Of a stretch of 64,000 nt of DNA, positions 1 through 8,248 are shown in pieces. The stretch lies in contig NZ_KI911782.1 in the NCBI RefSeq assembly GCF_000515395.1, forward strand, positions 1,217,090 to 1,281,089. The letters run 5' to 3'. The translations under genes and the position numbers were made by a program. Within the stretch, counting starts at the first letter, position 1. Every line of letters starts with the position of its first letter. The notes beneath the pieces were generated by a model. It worked only from the letters and a program-made list of their open reading frames with translations, was not told the origin of the DNA and did no database searches. The stretch comes from Jiangella gansuensis DSM 44835 (lineage in GTDB: Bacteria; Actinomycetota; Actinomycetes; Jiangellales; Jiangellaceae).

Positions 1-2
1 CA

Positions 3-1037
3 CTGGCCCGGGTCGGAGCGCTGCGCACCCTCTGCTTCGCCCTCGGTGGCTGGCTACCGCTGGTGATCCTGCTGGCCGCCGGGCCGTGGCTGGTCGAGCG
101 AGGGGTGAGCGCCGGAGCCCTCATGGGAGGGTTGACGTACGTTCTGGTCGGGCTGCACCCGGCGCTCGACACGGTCATGGGTGCTCTCAGTGGCAGCGGC
201 CTGCGGTTCGTCGTGACCCTGGGCCGGATCCTCGACGCCACCACGATCCCCGCGGTTCGCCTGCCGCGCCTTACGGCGGCACCCAGCGGGCACATCGTCG
301 CCGTCGATGCGGCGACCTTCGCCTACGGACCCCACGCCGAACCCGTGGTACGGGACCTCGATCTCGTCGTCGACGACGGTGACCACCTGGCCATCGTCGG
401 CCCGAGCGGGATCGGGAAGTCCACGCTCGCGGCGCTGATGTGCGGGCTGCTCCGGCCGGACGAGGGGCGAGTGCTGCTGGGTGGTGCGCCCGCCGCCGAC
501 CTGCCGGCACAGCGGCTGGCGGCCACCCGGGTTCTGATCCCCCAGGAGGCCTACGTTTTCGAGGGGACGGTCCGCGACAACCTCGCGTACCTGCGGCCCG
601 GCGCCACGGCCGCCGAGATCCGTGCCGCGGTCGAGGTCGTCGGTGCCGAGGCGCTCCTGGGCCGGCTCGGGGGACTCACCGCACTCGTGCGCCCGAACCA
701 GCTCTCCGCGGGCGAACGCCAGCTGCTCGCACTCGTGCGCGCCTACCTGTCGCCGGCGCCGCTGGCGGTCCTCGATGAGGCCACCTGTCACCTGGATCCG
801 GTGGCAGAGCGGCTGGCCGAGGCGGCCTTCGCCCGTCGTGCCGGCACCCTGATCGTCATCGCCCACCGGATCAGCTCGGCCCTGCATGCCCGGCGCATCC
901 TCGTGCTCGACGGCGCGTCCGCGACGGTCGGACAACACGAGGAGCTGCAACTCGCGTCACCGCTGTACCGGGACCTCCTGGGGCATTGGAGCGCCACCGC
1001 AGCGGAAGGCGCCGGTCAGATCCAGCCGGCGTCCTGA
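3..1037 (+). CDS. ABC exporter, fused permease/ATPase, 3' part (RamB/AmfA-like)
   Basis: The frame is open from base 3, so the gene starts before the window and about 344 residues remain: the last membrane segments and a full nucleotide-binding domain. Walker A GPSGIGKST lies at 399-425, a variant signature LSAGERQ at 702-722, and Walker B LAVLDEAT at 762-785, followed by CHLDP. The phrases LSAGERQ and DEATCHLDP resemble my recollection of the RamA/RamB-type exporters beside class III lanthipeptide (SapB-like) synthetases, so the likely role is export of a modified peptide. The 3' end overlaps the convergent regulator by 22 bp. ABC exporter is certain; the lanthipeptide link is inference because the precursor and synthetase genes would lie upstream of the window. 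Confidence 0.85.
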   Translation: MARVGALRTLCFALGGWLPLVILLAAGPWLVERGVSAGALMGGLTYVLVGLHPALDTVMGALSGSGLRFVVTLGRILDATTIPAVRLPRLTAAPSGHIVAVDAATFAYGPHAEPVVRDLDLVVDDGDHLAIVGPSGIGKSTLAALMCGLLRPDEGRVLLGGAPAADLPAQRLAATRVLIPQEAYVFEGTVRDNLAYLRPGATAAEIRAAVEVVGAEALLGRLGGLTALVRPNQLSAGERQLLALVRAYLSPAPLAVLDEATCHLDPVAERLAEAAFARRAGTLIVIAHRISSALHARRILVLDGASATVGQHEELQLASPLYRDLLGHWSATAAEGAGQIQPAS

Positions 1038-1621
1038 GCGATGCGGATCGCTTCGATGCGGGTGCGCGCCCCGGTCTTGACGAGGATGTGCGACAGGTAG
1101 TTGCGGACCGTGCCGGGGCTCAGGAACAGCGTCGCGGCGATCTCCTGGGGCGGCGCGCCGGTCATGGCCAGTCGCAGGACATCGCGCTCCCGGTTGGTCA
1201 GCGGACTGGCGTCCGCGGTGAGGGCGGCCACGGCCAACTCGGCGTCCATCACGGCTTCTCCGCGCACCAGGTGCCGTATGGCATCGACCAGGTTGGCCAG
1301 CGACGCGTCGGTGGCGATGAGTCCCACCCGAGGTGCCAGCCGGGCGAGCGACAGGCTGTCGATCCCGGACGAGTATCGATCCAGCAGCATCAGGATGCCG
1401 AGCCTGGGCAACTTCTGGCACAGCACGCGCACGTCGACCGTGCCGGGCAGCAGAGCGTCGAGCACGGCGACCTGGGCTTGCCGGCGCAGGGCGGCGGGGA
1501 GCACGTCGTCCACCCGGGCCAGCTCGTCCACGACTTCCAGATCGGGTTCGCGGGCGAGGACGGAACTCAGTGCCTCACGCACCAGCGCACCTCGGTAACC
1601 GAGCAGCACCCGAATAGCCAC
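1016..1621 (-). CDS. Orphan LuxR-family response regulator with degenerate receiver
   Basis: Encodes 201 residues from a GTG at 1621, chosen because GAGGGGG sits about 8 nt upstream; the frame is open further upstream to 1666. The C-terminal third is a LuxR/NarL helix-turn-helix (LTNRERDVLRLAMTG, then LSPGTVRNYLSHILVKTGARTR). The N-terminal half aligns with a receiver, but the acidic pair after the first strand is replaced by GYRG and the late conserved Lys region reads GLIATDA. The Asp in VLDALLPG is still present. No histidine kinase is adjacent. Convergence on a RamB-like exporter suggests it controls that locus, as RamR/AmfR-type orphan regulators do. DNA-binding role is well supported; target is inferred. 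Confidence 0.85.
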   Translation of the reverse strand: MAIRVLLGYRGALVREALSSVLAREPDLEVVDELARVDDVLPAALRRQAQVAVLDALLPGTVDVRVLCQKLPRLGILMLLDRYSSGIDSLSLARLAPRVGLIATDASLANLVDAIRHLVRGEAVMDAELAVAALTADASPLTNRERDVLRLAMTGAPPQEIAATLFLSPGTVRNYLSHILVKTGARTRIEAIRIAQDAGWI

Positions 1622-1664
1622 GCCGTTCGCCCCCTCGCGACGGCCGCCCTGCGGAAGACGTGCC

Positions 1665-1682
1665 AATCAGTCAAGTCTGATT
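1665..1682. promoter_or_regulatory. Inverted repeat upstream of the LuxR regulator
   Basis: AATCAG (1665-1670) and CTGATT (1677-1682) form a perfect 6-bp inverted repeat with a 6-nt spacer about 45 bp upstream of the chosen regulator start. Position and symmetry fit an operator, possibly for autoregulation. No convincing -10/-35 pair was assigned. Confidence 0.3.
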
Positions 1683-1789
1683 GAATCGATCCCCCGGTCA
1701 CACTAGCGGTAATAATGTGATCGGGCCATCAGGTTGCCGATGCCGGTGAACCGTCCGTGGGCAGCGGCGACGAAGGGGCACAGCGGAAC

Positions 1790-2458
1790 CTAGAACGAGG
1801 TGCCGGTGCCGATCGGGCAGGACACACCAGTGCCGGCGAGACCGCAGTAACCGTTCGGGTTCTTGGCGTCGCTCAGGTACTGCTGGTGGTAGTCCTCGGC
1901 GTAGTAGAACTGCCGCAGGGGCTCGATCTCGGTGGTGATGTCGCCATGGCCGGCGGTCCGCAGCTTGGCGGTGTAGGTGTCCCGGGACGCCGCGGCGGCC
2001 TCGAGCTGCGCCGGCGTCGTCGTGTACACCGCAGAGCGGTACTGCGAGCCGATGTCGTTGCCCTGGCGCAGCCCCTGGGTGGGGTCGTGCTCCTCCCAGA
2101 ACGCCTTGAGCAGGCCGGCGAAGCTGATCACGGCCGGGTCGAAGACCACCCGCACCACCTCGGCATGCCCGGTGCGGCCGGTGCACACCTCTTCGTACGT
2201 GGGGTTCGGGGTGAACCCGCCGGCGTAGCCGACAGCCGTCGTCCACACGCCGGGCAACCGCCAGAAGATCCGCTCGGCGCCCCAGAAGCAGCCCATCCCG
2301 AAGACGGCCTCCTGGTGCCCCGCGGGCGGCTCGCCCTCGATCGGGGTACCCAGGACGGTGTGCGTCCCGCTCAGCCCGAACGGCCGCGTCTCCCGGCCGG
2401 GCAGTGCCTCCTCGGGCGTGACCATCTTCGTCTTGACCAAGCGATCGAACAGCGACAT
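1790..2458 (-). CDS. msrA: Peptide-methionine (S)-S-oxide reductase MsrA
   Basis: Encodes 222 residues. It repairs oxidised methionine in cytosolic proteins. The catalytic motif GCFWG is at residues 56-60, and the downstream family signature is present ([10 protein letters not shown], then a TGHAEVV region). Two C-terminal cysteines in [10 protein letters not shown] are placed like the resolving cysteines of thioredoxin-regenerated MsrA. Length fits the longer actinobacterial form. The gene stands alone, reading leftward; a family A palindrome lies just upstream, between it and the MocR gene. No MsrB is visible nearby. Confidence 0.95.
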   Translation of the reverse strand: MSLFDRLVKTKMVTPEEALPGRETRPFGLSGTHTVLGTPIEGEPPAGHQEAVFGMGCFWGAERIFWRLPGVWTTAVGYAGGFTPNPTYEEVCTGRTGHAEVVRVVFDPAVISFAGLLKAFWEEHDPTQGLRQGNDIGSQYRSAVYTTTPAQLEAAAASRDTYTAKLRTAGHGDITTEIEPLRQFYYAEDYHQQYLSDAKNPNGYCGLAGTGVSCPIGTGTSF

Positions 2459-2507
2459 GGCGCACCTCCGTCTGCGTCAACACCGAGCCGCCGTCCTCCC
2501 TTCCCGT

Positions 2508-2557
2508 TGATCATCAAGACTTGACCCGACCAGGACCGGGCCAAGTCTTGATGATCA
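2508..2557. repeat. TGATC-bordered palindrome, family A copy 1
   Basis: TGATCATCAAGACTTG (2508-2523) pairs perfectly with 2542-2557 across an 18-nt loop rich in CCCG/CGGG. Total length is 50 nt, the same as the copies at 29079 and 55576, and all three are followed by TGGGG. It lies between msrA and the MocR gene, both leftward, so it could terminate MocR transcription. Confidence 0.85.
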
Positions 2558-2567
2558 TGGGGAAGGG

Positions 2568-4028
2568 CTACGCGAACGCGTCGACCATGGGTTCGCTGTG
2601 CCCGCTGCCCGCCGTCACCGTCGCGAACGCCTGGGCCAACTGCTCGGTTGCCCGCTCCAGGACCTCGGCGGGGTAGGTGTAGGGCAGTCGGAGGCGCTGT
2701 TCGAAGGCGCCCTCGACGCCGAAACGCGGCCCGGCGGCCAGCCGGATGCCGTGGTGCTCGGCGGCCGCGACCAGCCGGCTCGACACCGGCTGGCCCATGT
2801 CGCACCAGAGCACCAGGCCGCCGTCGGGCAGCCGGACCCGCCACCCCGGCAGCCGCCGCGCCAGGGCGCCGGCCAGCGCGTCGCGGCGGGAGCGCAGCTC
2901 GGTCAGACGGCCGGGAAGCAGCTCGTCGAGCGAGGCGAGCAGCGCCGTCGTCGCGAGCTGTTCCACCACGGCCGAGGAGATGTCGACGCTCGCCCGTACC
3001 GCGGCCAGCCGGCGGATCAGGGACGGCTCCGCCCGTAGCCAGCCGACTCGCAGCCCACCCCACAGCGTCTTGCTCACGCTGCCGATGGTGACGCTGAGGT
3101 CCGCCGGCAGGTACGTCGCCAGCGGCGGCGGGGGCGGACCGGCCAGGGTGAGTTCCACGAGCGACTCGTCGACGACGGTGAGTGTGCGGCTGCGTCCCAG
3201 GCTGGTCGCCAGCCCGCGCCGCTCGTCGTCGGAGGCCAGCAGCCCGGTCGGGTTGTGGAAGTCGGGGACGAGGTAGGCCAGCCGGGGCGCGGTCTGGCGG
3301 ACGGCGGCGGCGACGGCGTCGACCTCCCAGCCGCCGGCGGTCAGCGGGACCGGCACGGCTCGGGCGCCCTGCCGGCGGATCGCGTCCAGGGCGTTGGGGT
3401 AGGTCGGCTGCTCGACCAACACGCGATCGTTGGGCGCCGTCACCAGCGACAGCACCAGTGAGAACGCGTGCTGCGCCCCAGACGTGACGAGGATCTGGCC
3501 GGCGGTGGTGGGCAGCCCGCGGGCCGTGTAGCGGGCCGCAATGGCCGCGCGCAGGTCCGGCAGTCCGTACAGGTCGTAGCCGCAGGTGGGCAGGTGCCGC
3601 GGGAGCTGCTCCAAAGCGGCGTCGTAGGCCTGCCGGAGCGCGTGGGCGGGTGCCTCGGGTGCGGCGTGCGCCAGGTCGAGCAGGTCCGAGCCCTCCGGTC
3701 CGAACGGTGCCCAACTGCCGCCGGTGGCCGATCCGATGGACCGCGACGGTGGCAGTGCCGCCCGGGTGCCCGAGCCCTGCCGGCTGACGGCGTATCCCCC
3801 TGCGCGTAGCGCGTCGTACGCGGCCGTGACGGTGGTGCGGCTGACCCCGAGTGCGGCGGCCAGATCGCGTTCGCCGGGCAGCCGGGCGTCGAGAGGGACC
3901 CGGCCGTCGAGGATGAGCAGCCGGATCGCTCCCGCGACCCGGGTATAGGCCGGCCCGCCCTCGCCCGGCGTCGTTCGAGACCAGTCGCCCAGCTGCCGGG
4001 CCAATTGGGTTCCGCTGAGACTCCGCAC
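2568..4028 (-). CDS. MocR-type regulator: GntR HTH fused to PLP aminotransferase domain
   Basis: About 486 residues from a GTG at 4028; a TTG at 4046 is an alternative. Residues about 25-95 form a GntR winged helix (the LPGERDLAAALGVSRTTV region). The rest is a fold-type I aminotransferase, with the PLP lysine in SVSKTLWGGLRVGW. MocR proteins usually sense PLP or an amino compound and act as regulators rather than enzymes. It is divergent from a yczE-like membrane gene, an arrangement I recall for the Bacillus ycxD/yczE pair, so yczE is the likely target. Twin inverted repeats lie in the 62-bp gap. Fold and regulator class are secure; the effector is unknown. Confidence 0.88.
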   Translation of the reverse strand: MRSLSGTQLARQLGDWSRTTPGEGGPAYTRVAGAIRLLILDGRVPLDARLPGERDLAAALGVSRTTVTAAYDALRAGGYAVSRQGSGTRAALPPSRSIGSATGGSWAPFGPEGSDLLDLAHAAPEAPAHALRQAYDAALEQLPRHLPTCGYDLYGLPDLRAAIAARYTARGLPTTAGQILVTSGAQHAFSLVLSLVTAPNDRVLVEQPTYPNALDAIRRQGARAVPVPLTAGGWEVDAVAAAVRQTAPRLAYLVPDFHNPTGLLASDDERRGLATSLGRSRTLTVVDESLVELTLAGPPPPPLATYLPADLSVTIGSVSKTLWGGLRVGWLRAEPSLIRRLAAVRASVDISSAVVEQLATTALLASLDELLPGRLTELRSRRDALAGALARRLPGWRVRLPDGGLVLWCDMGQPVSSRLVAAAEHHGIRLAAGPRFGVEGAFEQRLRLPYTYPAEVLERATEQLAQAFATVTAGSGHSEPMVDAFA

Positions 4029-4031
4029 CAG

Positions 4032-4074
4032 GCCACTGTTGCACAAGTGGCTATGGATTCGAAGGCCAGAATCC
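4032..4074. promoter_or_regulatory. Twin inverted repeats in the mocR/yczE divergent region
   Basis: Two inverted repeats with the same geometry (6-bp arms, 8-nt spacer) lie in tandem: GCCACT/AGTGGC at 4032-4037 and 4046-4051, and GGATTC/GAATCC at 4055-4060 and 4069-4074. They fill nearly the whole gap between the two starts, so they are good candidates for operators of the MocR regulator. Confidence 0.4.
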
Positions 4075-4090
4075 AGGATGATGGTGCGCC

Positions 4091-4702
4091 GTGATGGTTC
4101 GACGCCTTTTCCAGCTCTATGCCGGCCTGGTCCTGTACGGCTTCAGCATGGCGCTCCTCGTCGAGGCCGGGCTCGGCCTGGACCCCTGGGACGTCCTGCA
4201 TCAGGGGGTGGCCGAGCGCACGTCGTTGACCATCGGGATGGTCACCATCGCCGTCGGCGCGCTCGTGCTGCTGGCCTGGATTCCGCTGCGGCAGCGTCCC
4301 GGCCTCGGCACCATCAGCAACGTCATCGTGATCGGCCTGGCCGTCGACGCAGCCATCTGGGCGTTGCCGTCGCCGGACGTGCTCGCGGTCCGGATCGCGT
4401 TCCTGGCCGGCGGCGTGACGCTCAACGCCGTCGCCACGGCCGCGTACATCGGGGCGCGGCTCGGGCCGGGCCCGCGCGACGGGTTGATGACCGGCCTGGT
4501 CGCCCGCACCGGCCGGTCCGTCCGGGTGGTCCGGACCAGCATCGAGGTCACCGTACTGGCCACCGGCTGGCTGCTCGGCGGCACCGTCGGCGTCGGGACC
4601 GTGGTGTATGCGCTCGCGATCGGCCCGCTGGTGCACATCCTGTTGCCGCGGTTCGAGGTGCGTGCGCCGGTTCCCGTCGCCCCGGTGCCGCCCGCGACGT
4701 AG
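4091..4702 (+). CDS. YczE/YitT-like integral membrane protein
   Basis: About 203 residues; starts at GTG 4091 or the ATG three bases later. Hydropathy suggests five membrane segments. The motifs LYGFSMALLVEAGLGLDPWD near the N-terminus and LGPGPRDGLMTG in the middle are typical of the YczE family. Function is not established; in Bacillus yczE lies beside a MocR gene, as here. It ends 11 bp before metB and may be co-transcribed with it. Membrane location is confident; transported substrate, if any, is unknown. Confidence 0.8.
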   Translation: MMVRRLFQLYAGLVLYGFSMALLVEAGLGLDPWDVLHQGVAERTSLTIGMVTIAVGALVLLAWIPLRQRPGLGTISNVIVIGLAVDAAIWALPSPDVLAVRIAFLAGGVTLNAVATAAYIGARLGPGPRDGLMTGLVARTGRSVRVVRTSIEVTVLATGWLLGGTVGVGTVVYALAIGPLVHILLPRFEVRAPVPVAPVPPAT

Positions 4703-4713
4703 AGTCGCATCTC

Positions 4714-5850
4714 GTGCACGGATTCGAGACGCGAGCCATCCACGCCGGGCAGGACCCCGACCCCCGTACCGGGGCCGTCATCCCGCCCATCTACGCCACC
4801 AGCACGTACGCCCAGGACGGCGTCGGCGGACTGCGGGAGGGGTACGAGTACAGCCGTACCGCCAATCCCACGCGGAGCGCGCTGGAGGAGTGCGTGGCCG
4901 CGCTCGAAGGCGGTACCCGGGGCCTGGCGTTCGCCAGCGGCATGGCGGCCGAGGACACCCTGCTGCGTGCCGTGCTGCGGCCCGGCGACCACATCGTCAT
5001 TCCCGACGACGCCTACGGTGGCACCTTCCGCCTCGTCAGCAAGGTGGCCGAACGTTGGGGCGTGGACTGGACGCCGGCCCCCGTCACCGATGTCGCCGCG
5101 GTGCGAGCCGCGGTCCGTCCGGAGACGAAGGTCATCTGGGTCGAGACGCCCACCAACCCGCTGCTGAGCGTCGCGGACATCGCCGGCATCTCGGCGGTCG
5201 CCCGCGACGCAGGCGCGCTGCTCGTCGTCGACAACACCTTCGCCACGCCGTACCTGCAGCAGCCGCTCGCGCTCGGCGCCGACGTCGTCGTCCACTCCAC
5301 CACCAAGTACTGCGGCGGCCACTCCGACGTCGTCGGCGGCGTGCTCGTGGTGGCCGACGACGGGCTCGGTGACGAGCTGGCGTACCACCAGAACGCGATG
5401 GGCGCCATCGCCGGGCCGTTCGACGCCTGGCTGGTGTTGCGCGGGCTCAAGACGCTGGCCGTGCGCATGGACCGGCACTGCGACAACGCCGAGCGCGTCG
5501 TCCAGCTCCTCCAGCAGCACCCTGGGGTGTCGCACGTGCTCTACCCCGGGCTGGCCGGCCACCCCGGCCACGACGTCGCGGTCAAGCAGATGAACCGGTT
5601 CGGCGGCATGGTGTCGTTCCGGATGGCCGCCGGCGAGCAGGCCGCGGTCGACGTCTGCAACCGGACCCGCCTGTTCACGCTGGGGGAGTCCCTCGGCGGC
5701 ATCGAGTCGCTCATCGAGCACCCCGGCCGCATGACCCACGCCAGCGCCGCCGGCAGCGCGCTGGAGGTCCCGGCCGACCTGGTGCGGCTGTCGGTCGGCA
5801 TCGAGACCGTCGACGACATCCTCGCCGACCTGCGTCAGGCCCTGGGCTGA
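4714..5850 (+). CDS. metB: Cystathionine gamma-synthase/lyase-type PLP enzyme
   Basis: Encodes 378 residues from GTG 4714; the frame is open far upstream but homology begins at GFETRAIHAGQDPD. The PLP lysine is K198 in STTKYCGGHSD, the cofactor Asp is in VVDNTFATP, and the Cys/Met metabolism PLP signature region is intact. Role: transsulfuration, joining an activated homoserine to cysteine, or the reverse cleavage if it acts as a lyase; sequence alone does not separate the two. The position just before the greA-mca block matches metB (Rv1079) in M. tuberculosis. Confidence 0.9.
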   Translation: MHGFETRAIHAGQDPDPRTGAVIPPIYATSTYAQDGVGGLREGYEYSRTANPTRSALEECVAALEGGTRGLAFASGMAAEDTLLRAVLRPGDHIVIPDDAYGGTFRLVSKVAERWGVDWTPAPVTDVAAVRAAVRPETKVIWVETPTNPLLSVADIAGISAVARDAGALLVVDNTFATPYLQQPLALGADVVVHSTTKYCGGHSDVVGGVLVVADDGLGDELAYHQNAMGAIAGPFDAWLVLRGLKTLAVRMDRHCDNAERVVQLLQQHPGVSHVLYPGLAGHPGHDVAVKQMNRFGGMVSFRMAAGEQAAVDVCNRTRLFTLGESLGGIESLIEHPGRMTHASAAGSALEVPADLVRLSVGIETVDDILADLRQALG

Positions 5851-5852
5851 CC

Positions 5853-5909
5853 CCCTTGATCATGTTCTCTCGCGGTCACTGACGGACCGCGAGAGAACAT
5901 GATCAAGGG
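5853..5909. repeat. TGATC-bordered palindrome, family B copy 1
   Basis: A perfect 25-bp inverted repeat: left arm 5853-5877, right arm 5885-5909, loop 7 nt. The TGATCA-to-TGATCA core (5857-5905) is 49 nt, the same as family B copy 2 at 20181. It lies between the convergent metB and F420 oxidoreductase genes, where it can act as a bidirectional terminator. Confidence 0.88.
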
Positions 5910-5922
5910 ATACGGGTGCTGG

Positions 5923-6906
5923 TCAGGCCGCCCAGTCGCGCAGGGCCGGCAGCACCTCGGCGCCCACCTTCTGGATGGTGTCGGCCGGGTCGGCGCTGGC
6001 CACCTGGATGGCCACGTAGTCGGCGCCGACGTCGTGCACGAGCGGACGGTAGGCCTCGGCCAGCTGCTCCAGGTCGCGGACGATCGTGTACTTGCTCAAG
6101 ATCTCCTGCCGGTCCATCTCGTCGGCGCGTTCGCGCAGCACCGCGGGATCGGCCACCTCGAGCCGCCCGGGAGCCCGCAGCCCCCGCATCGAGGCCAGCG
6201 CCTCCCAGGCTTCGTCGTCGGAGCCTGCCAGCACGACCCAGCGGGTGGCCATCACCGTGGTGTCGGCGCCACGGGCGGCCGCGGCATCCCGATACGGCCC
6301 GATGACGTTCGCCACCGTCTCGGCCGGGTCCTTCACGCTGGTGATGAGGCCCTCGGCATGCTCGCCGGCGAACGTCGCGGACTTCGGGCCGCCGGCGGCC
6401 ATCCACACCGGGACCCGCCCCACCGGCGGGCTGTAGAGCTTGGCGGTACGGGCCGTGTAGTACTCGCCGTCGACGTCGAGCTTCTCGCCGGCCAGCAGGC
6501 CGTGGATGATGGTCAGCGCCTCGCGCATGCGGGCGATGCGCTCGGCATAGCCGGGGAACTCGTAACCGAGCGGCGCCTCGTTGATGGCCTCGCCGGTGCC
6601 GACGCCCAGGACGAACCGGCCGCCCGACAACCGGTCGACCGTGGCGGCGGCCTGCGCGATCAGACCCGGGTGGTAGCGGTACAGCGGGGCGGTCACGCTG
6701 GTGGCGAGCTCCACGCGTGACGTGGCCTGCGCGACGGCGCCGAACCACGTCCAGACGAAGCTGGACGCGGAGACGTCGTCGACCCAGGGATGGAAGTGAT
6801 CGGCGCCGGTGACGACGTCGAAGCCGGACTGCTCGGCGAGGACGGCGTGTTCGAGGAGTACCTCGGGCTGATAGGACTCATGACTGCACAACCAGGCAAG
6901 CTTCAC
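5923..6906 (-). CDS. LLM-class F420-dependent oxidoreductase
   Basis: About 327 residues from GTG 6906; homology begins at VKLAWLCSHESYQPEVLLEH, so the open frame upstream is not used. Luciferase-like TIM-barrel fold of the F420-dependent glucose-6-phosphate dehydrogenase subgroup: ADHFHPWV near the N-terminus, LGVGTGEAINE in the middle, and VWMAAGGPKSATFAG. These motifs mark F420 rather than FMN partners in the family. Substrate unknown. Single gene, convergent with metB and divergent from threonine ammonia-lyase. Confidence 0.88.
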   Translation of the reverse strand: MKLAWLCSHESYQPEVLLEHAVLAEQSGFDVVTGADHFHPWVDDVSASSFVWTWFGAVAQATSRVELATSVTAPLYRYHPGLIAQAAATVDRLSGGRFVLGVGTGEAINEAPLGYEFPGYAERIARMREALTIIHGLLAGEKLDVDGEYYTARTAKLYSPPVGRVPVWMAAGGPKSATFAGEHAEGLITSVKDPAETVANVIGPYRDAAAARGADTTVMATRWVVLAGSDDEAWEALASMRGLRAPGRLEVADPAVLRERADEMDRQEILSKYTIVRDLEQLAEAYRPLVHDVGADYVAIQVASADPADTIQKVGAEVLPALRDWAA

Positions 6907-6974
6907 GCTGGCAACTCTACGAGCACGGCGCGGCCCGGGCACGGGCACTGCGCCACGGGTGACAGGATCGGGGC

Positions 6975-8189
6975 ATGAGTACCGTCTCGATGGCTGACGT
7001 CGAAGCCGCTCGCGAACTGCTGCGCGACGTCGTGCGGCCCACACCGCTGGAGGACTCCCGGTGGCTGGCCGGGCGCGTCGGCGGACCGGTGCACTTGAAA
7101 TGCGAGAACCTGCAGCGCGCCGGCTCGTTCAAGATCCGCGGCGCCTACGTGCGCATCGCCAGGCTGTCCGCCGGGGAGCGGGCCAACGGCGTCGTCGCCG
7201 CCAGCGCCGGAAACCACGCGCAAGGGGTCGCGCTCGCGGCCAGCATGCTCGACACCAAGGCCACCGTCTTCATGCCGGAAGGCGCGGCCATCGTGAAGGA
7301 GAAGGCCACCCGCGCGTACGGCGCGGACGTGCGCTTCGCCGGAGCCAGCATCGACGACGCGCTCCTGGCCGCCCGCGCGTTCGCAGCCGAGACCGGCGCG
7401 GTACTCATCCACCCCTTCGACCATCCCGACATCGTCGCCGGCCAGGCCACCGTCGGCATGGAGATCCTGGAGCAGTGCCCGGACGTACGCACCATCGTGG
7501 TGGGCACCGGCGGGGGCGGGCTCACCGCCGGCATCGCGCTGGCGGTGCAGCACCTGAAGCCGGGGATCCGGGTGGTGGGCGTGCAGGCCGAGGGCGCCGC
7601 CGCTTACCCCAGCTCGCTCGCGGCCGGCCAGCCGCTGCCGCTGGAGCGGATGAGAACCATGGCCGACGGCATCGCGGTGGGCTGCCCGGGCGACGTGCCG
7701 TTCGGCATGATCCAGGAGTTCGTCGACTCCATCGTCACCGTGTCGGAGGAGTCGCTCTCCCGGGCGCTGGTGCTGCTGCTGGAACGGGCCAAACTGGTGG
7801 TCGAACCGGCCGGAGCGGCAGCCGTGGCCGCGCTGCTCGACGATCCGCGGGCCTACGAGGCGCCGGTGGTGGCGGTGCTCTCCGGCGGCAACATCGACCC
7901 GCTGTTGCTGCTTCGGGTCATCCGGCACGGCATGGCCTCGGCGGGACGGTACCTGTCGCTGCGGGTCCGGGTTCCCGACGCGCCGGGCGGGCTGGCACGG
8001 CTGCTCTCGGAGCTTGCCGCCGTCGACGCCAACGTCCTGGACGTGGTGCACGAACGCACCGGCTCGAGCCTGTCGATAGAGGAGGTCGAGATCGCCCTGC
8101 AGCTGGAGACCCGAGGCCCCGAACACTGCGACCGGGTGCTGGCCAAGCTGCACGAGTCGGGGTACTCGGTTGACATTCCTGGTGCCTGA
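6975..8189 (+). CDS. ilvA: Threonine ammonia-lyase, PLP-dependent, with C-terminal ACT-like domain
   Basis: Encodes 404 residues. It deaminates threonine to 2-oxobutyrate, the first step toward isoleucine. The PLP lysine is K53 in SFKIRGAY, the cofactor phosphate loop is GTGGGGLTAG near residue 180, and residues from about 330 form an ACT-like regulatory region (RVPDAPGGLARLLSELA). One regulatory domain and this length match the short ilvA/tdcB type found in actinobacteria. Stand-alone gene, divergent from the oxidoreductase. Confidence 0.92.
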   Translation: MSTVSMADVEAARELLRDVVRPTPLEDSRWLAGRVGGPVHLKCENLQRAGSFKIRGAYVRIARLSAGERANGVVAASAGNHAQGVALAASMLDTKATVFMPEGAAIVKEKATRAYGADVRFAGASIDDALLAARAFAAETGAVLIHPFDHPDIVAGQATVGMEILEQCPDVRTIVVGTGGGGLTAGIALAVQHLKPGIRVVGVQAEGAAAYPSSLAAGQPLPLERMRTMADGIAVGCPGDVPFGMIQEFVDSIVTVSEESLSRALVLLLERAKLVVEPAGAAAVAALLDDPRAYEAPVVAVLSGGNIDPLLLLRVIRHGMASAGRYLSLRVRVPDAPGGLARLLSELAAVDANVLDVVHERTGSSLSIEEVEIALQLETRGPEHCDRVLAKLHESGYSVDIPGA

Positions 8190-8211
8190 GTTTCGGATAT
8201 GGCAATCGGAC

Positions 8212-8241
8212 TTGACGATTTAGTAGTTCGCGCTCCACTAT
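8212..8241 (+). promoter_or_regulatory. Promoter of the DUF4097-like/DUF2089 operon, probably leaderless
   Basis: TTGACG (8212-8217), an 18-nt spacer and CACTAT (8236-8241) form a -35/-10 pair. The ATG at 8249 lies 7 nt past the -10, where transcription should begin, so the mRNA is predicted to be leaderless. No ribosome-binding site has usable spacing. Confidence 0.45.
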
Positions 8242-8248
8242 GTGGAGC

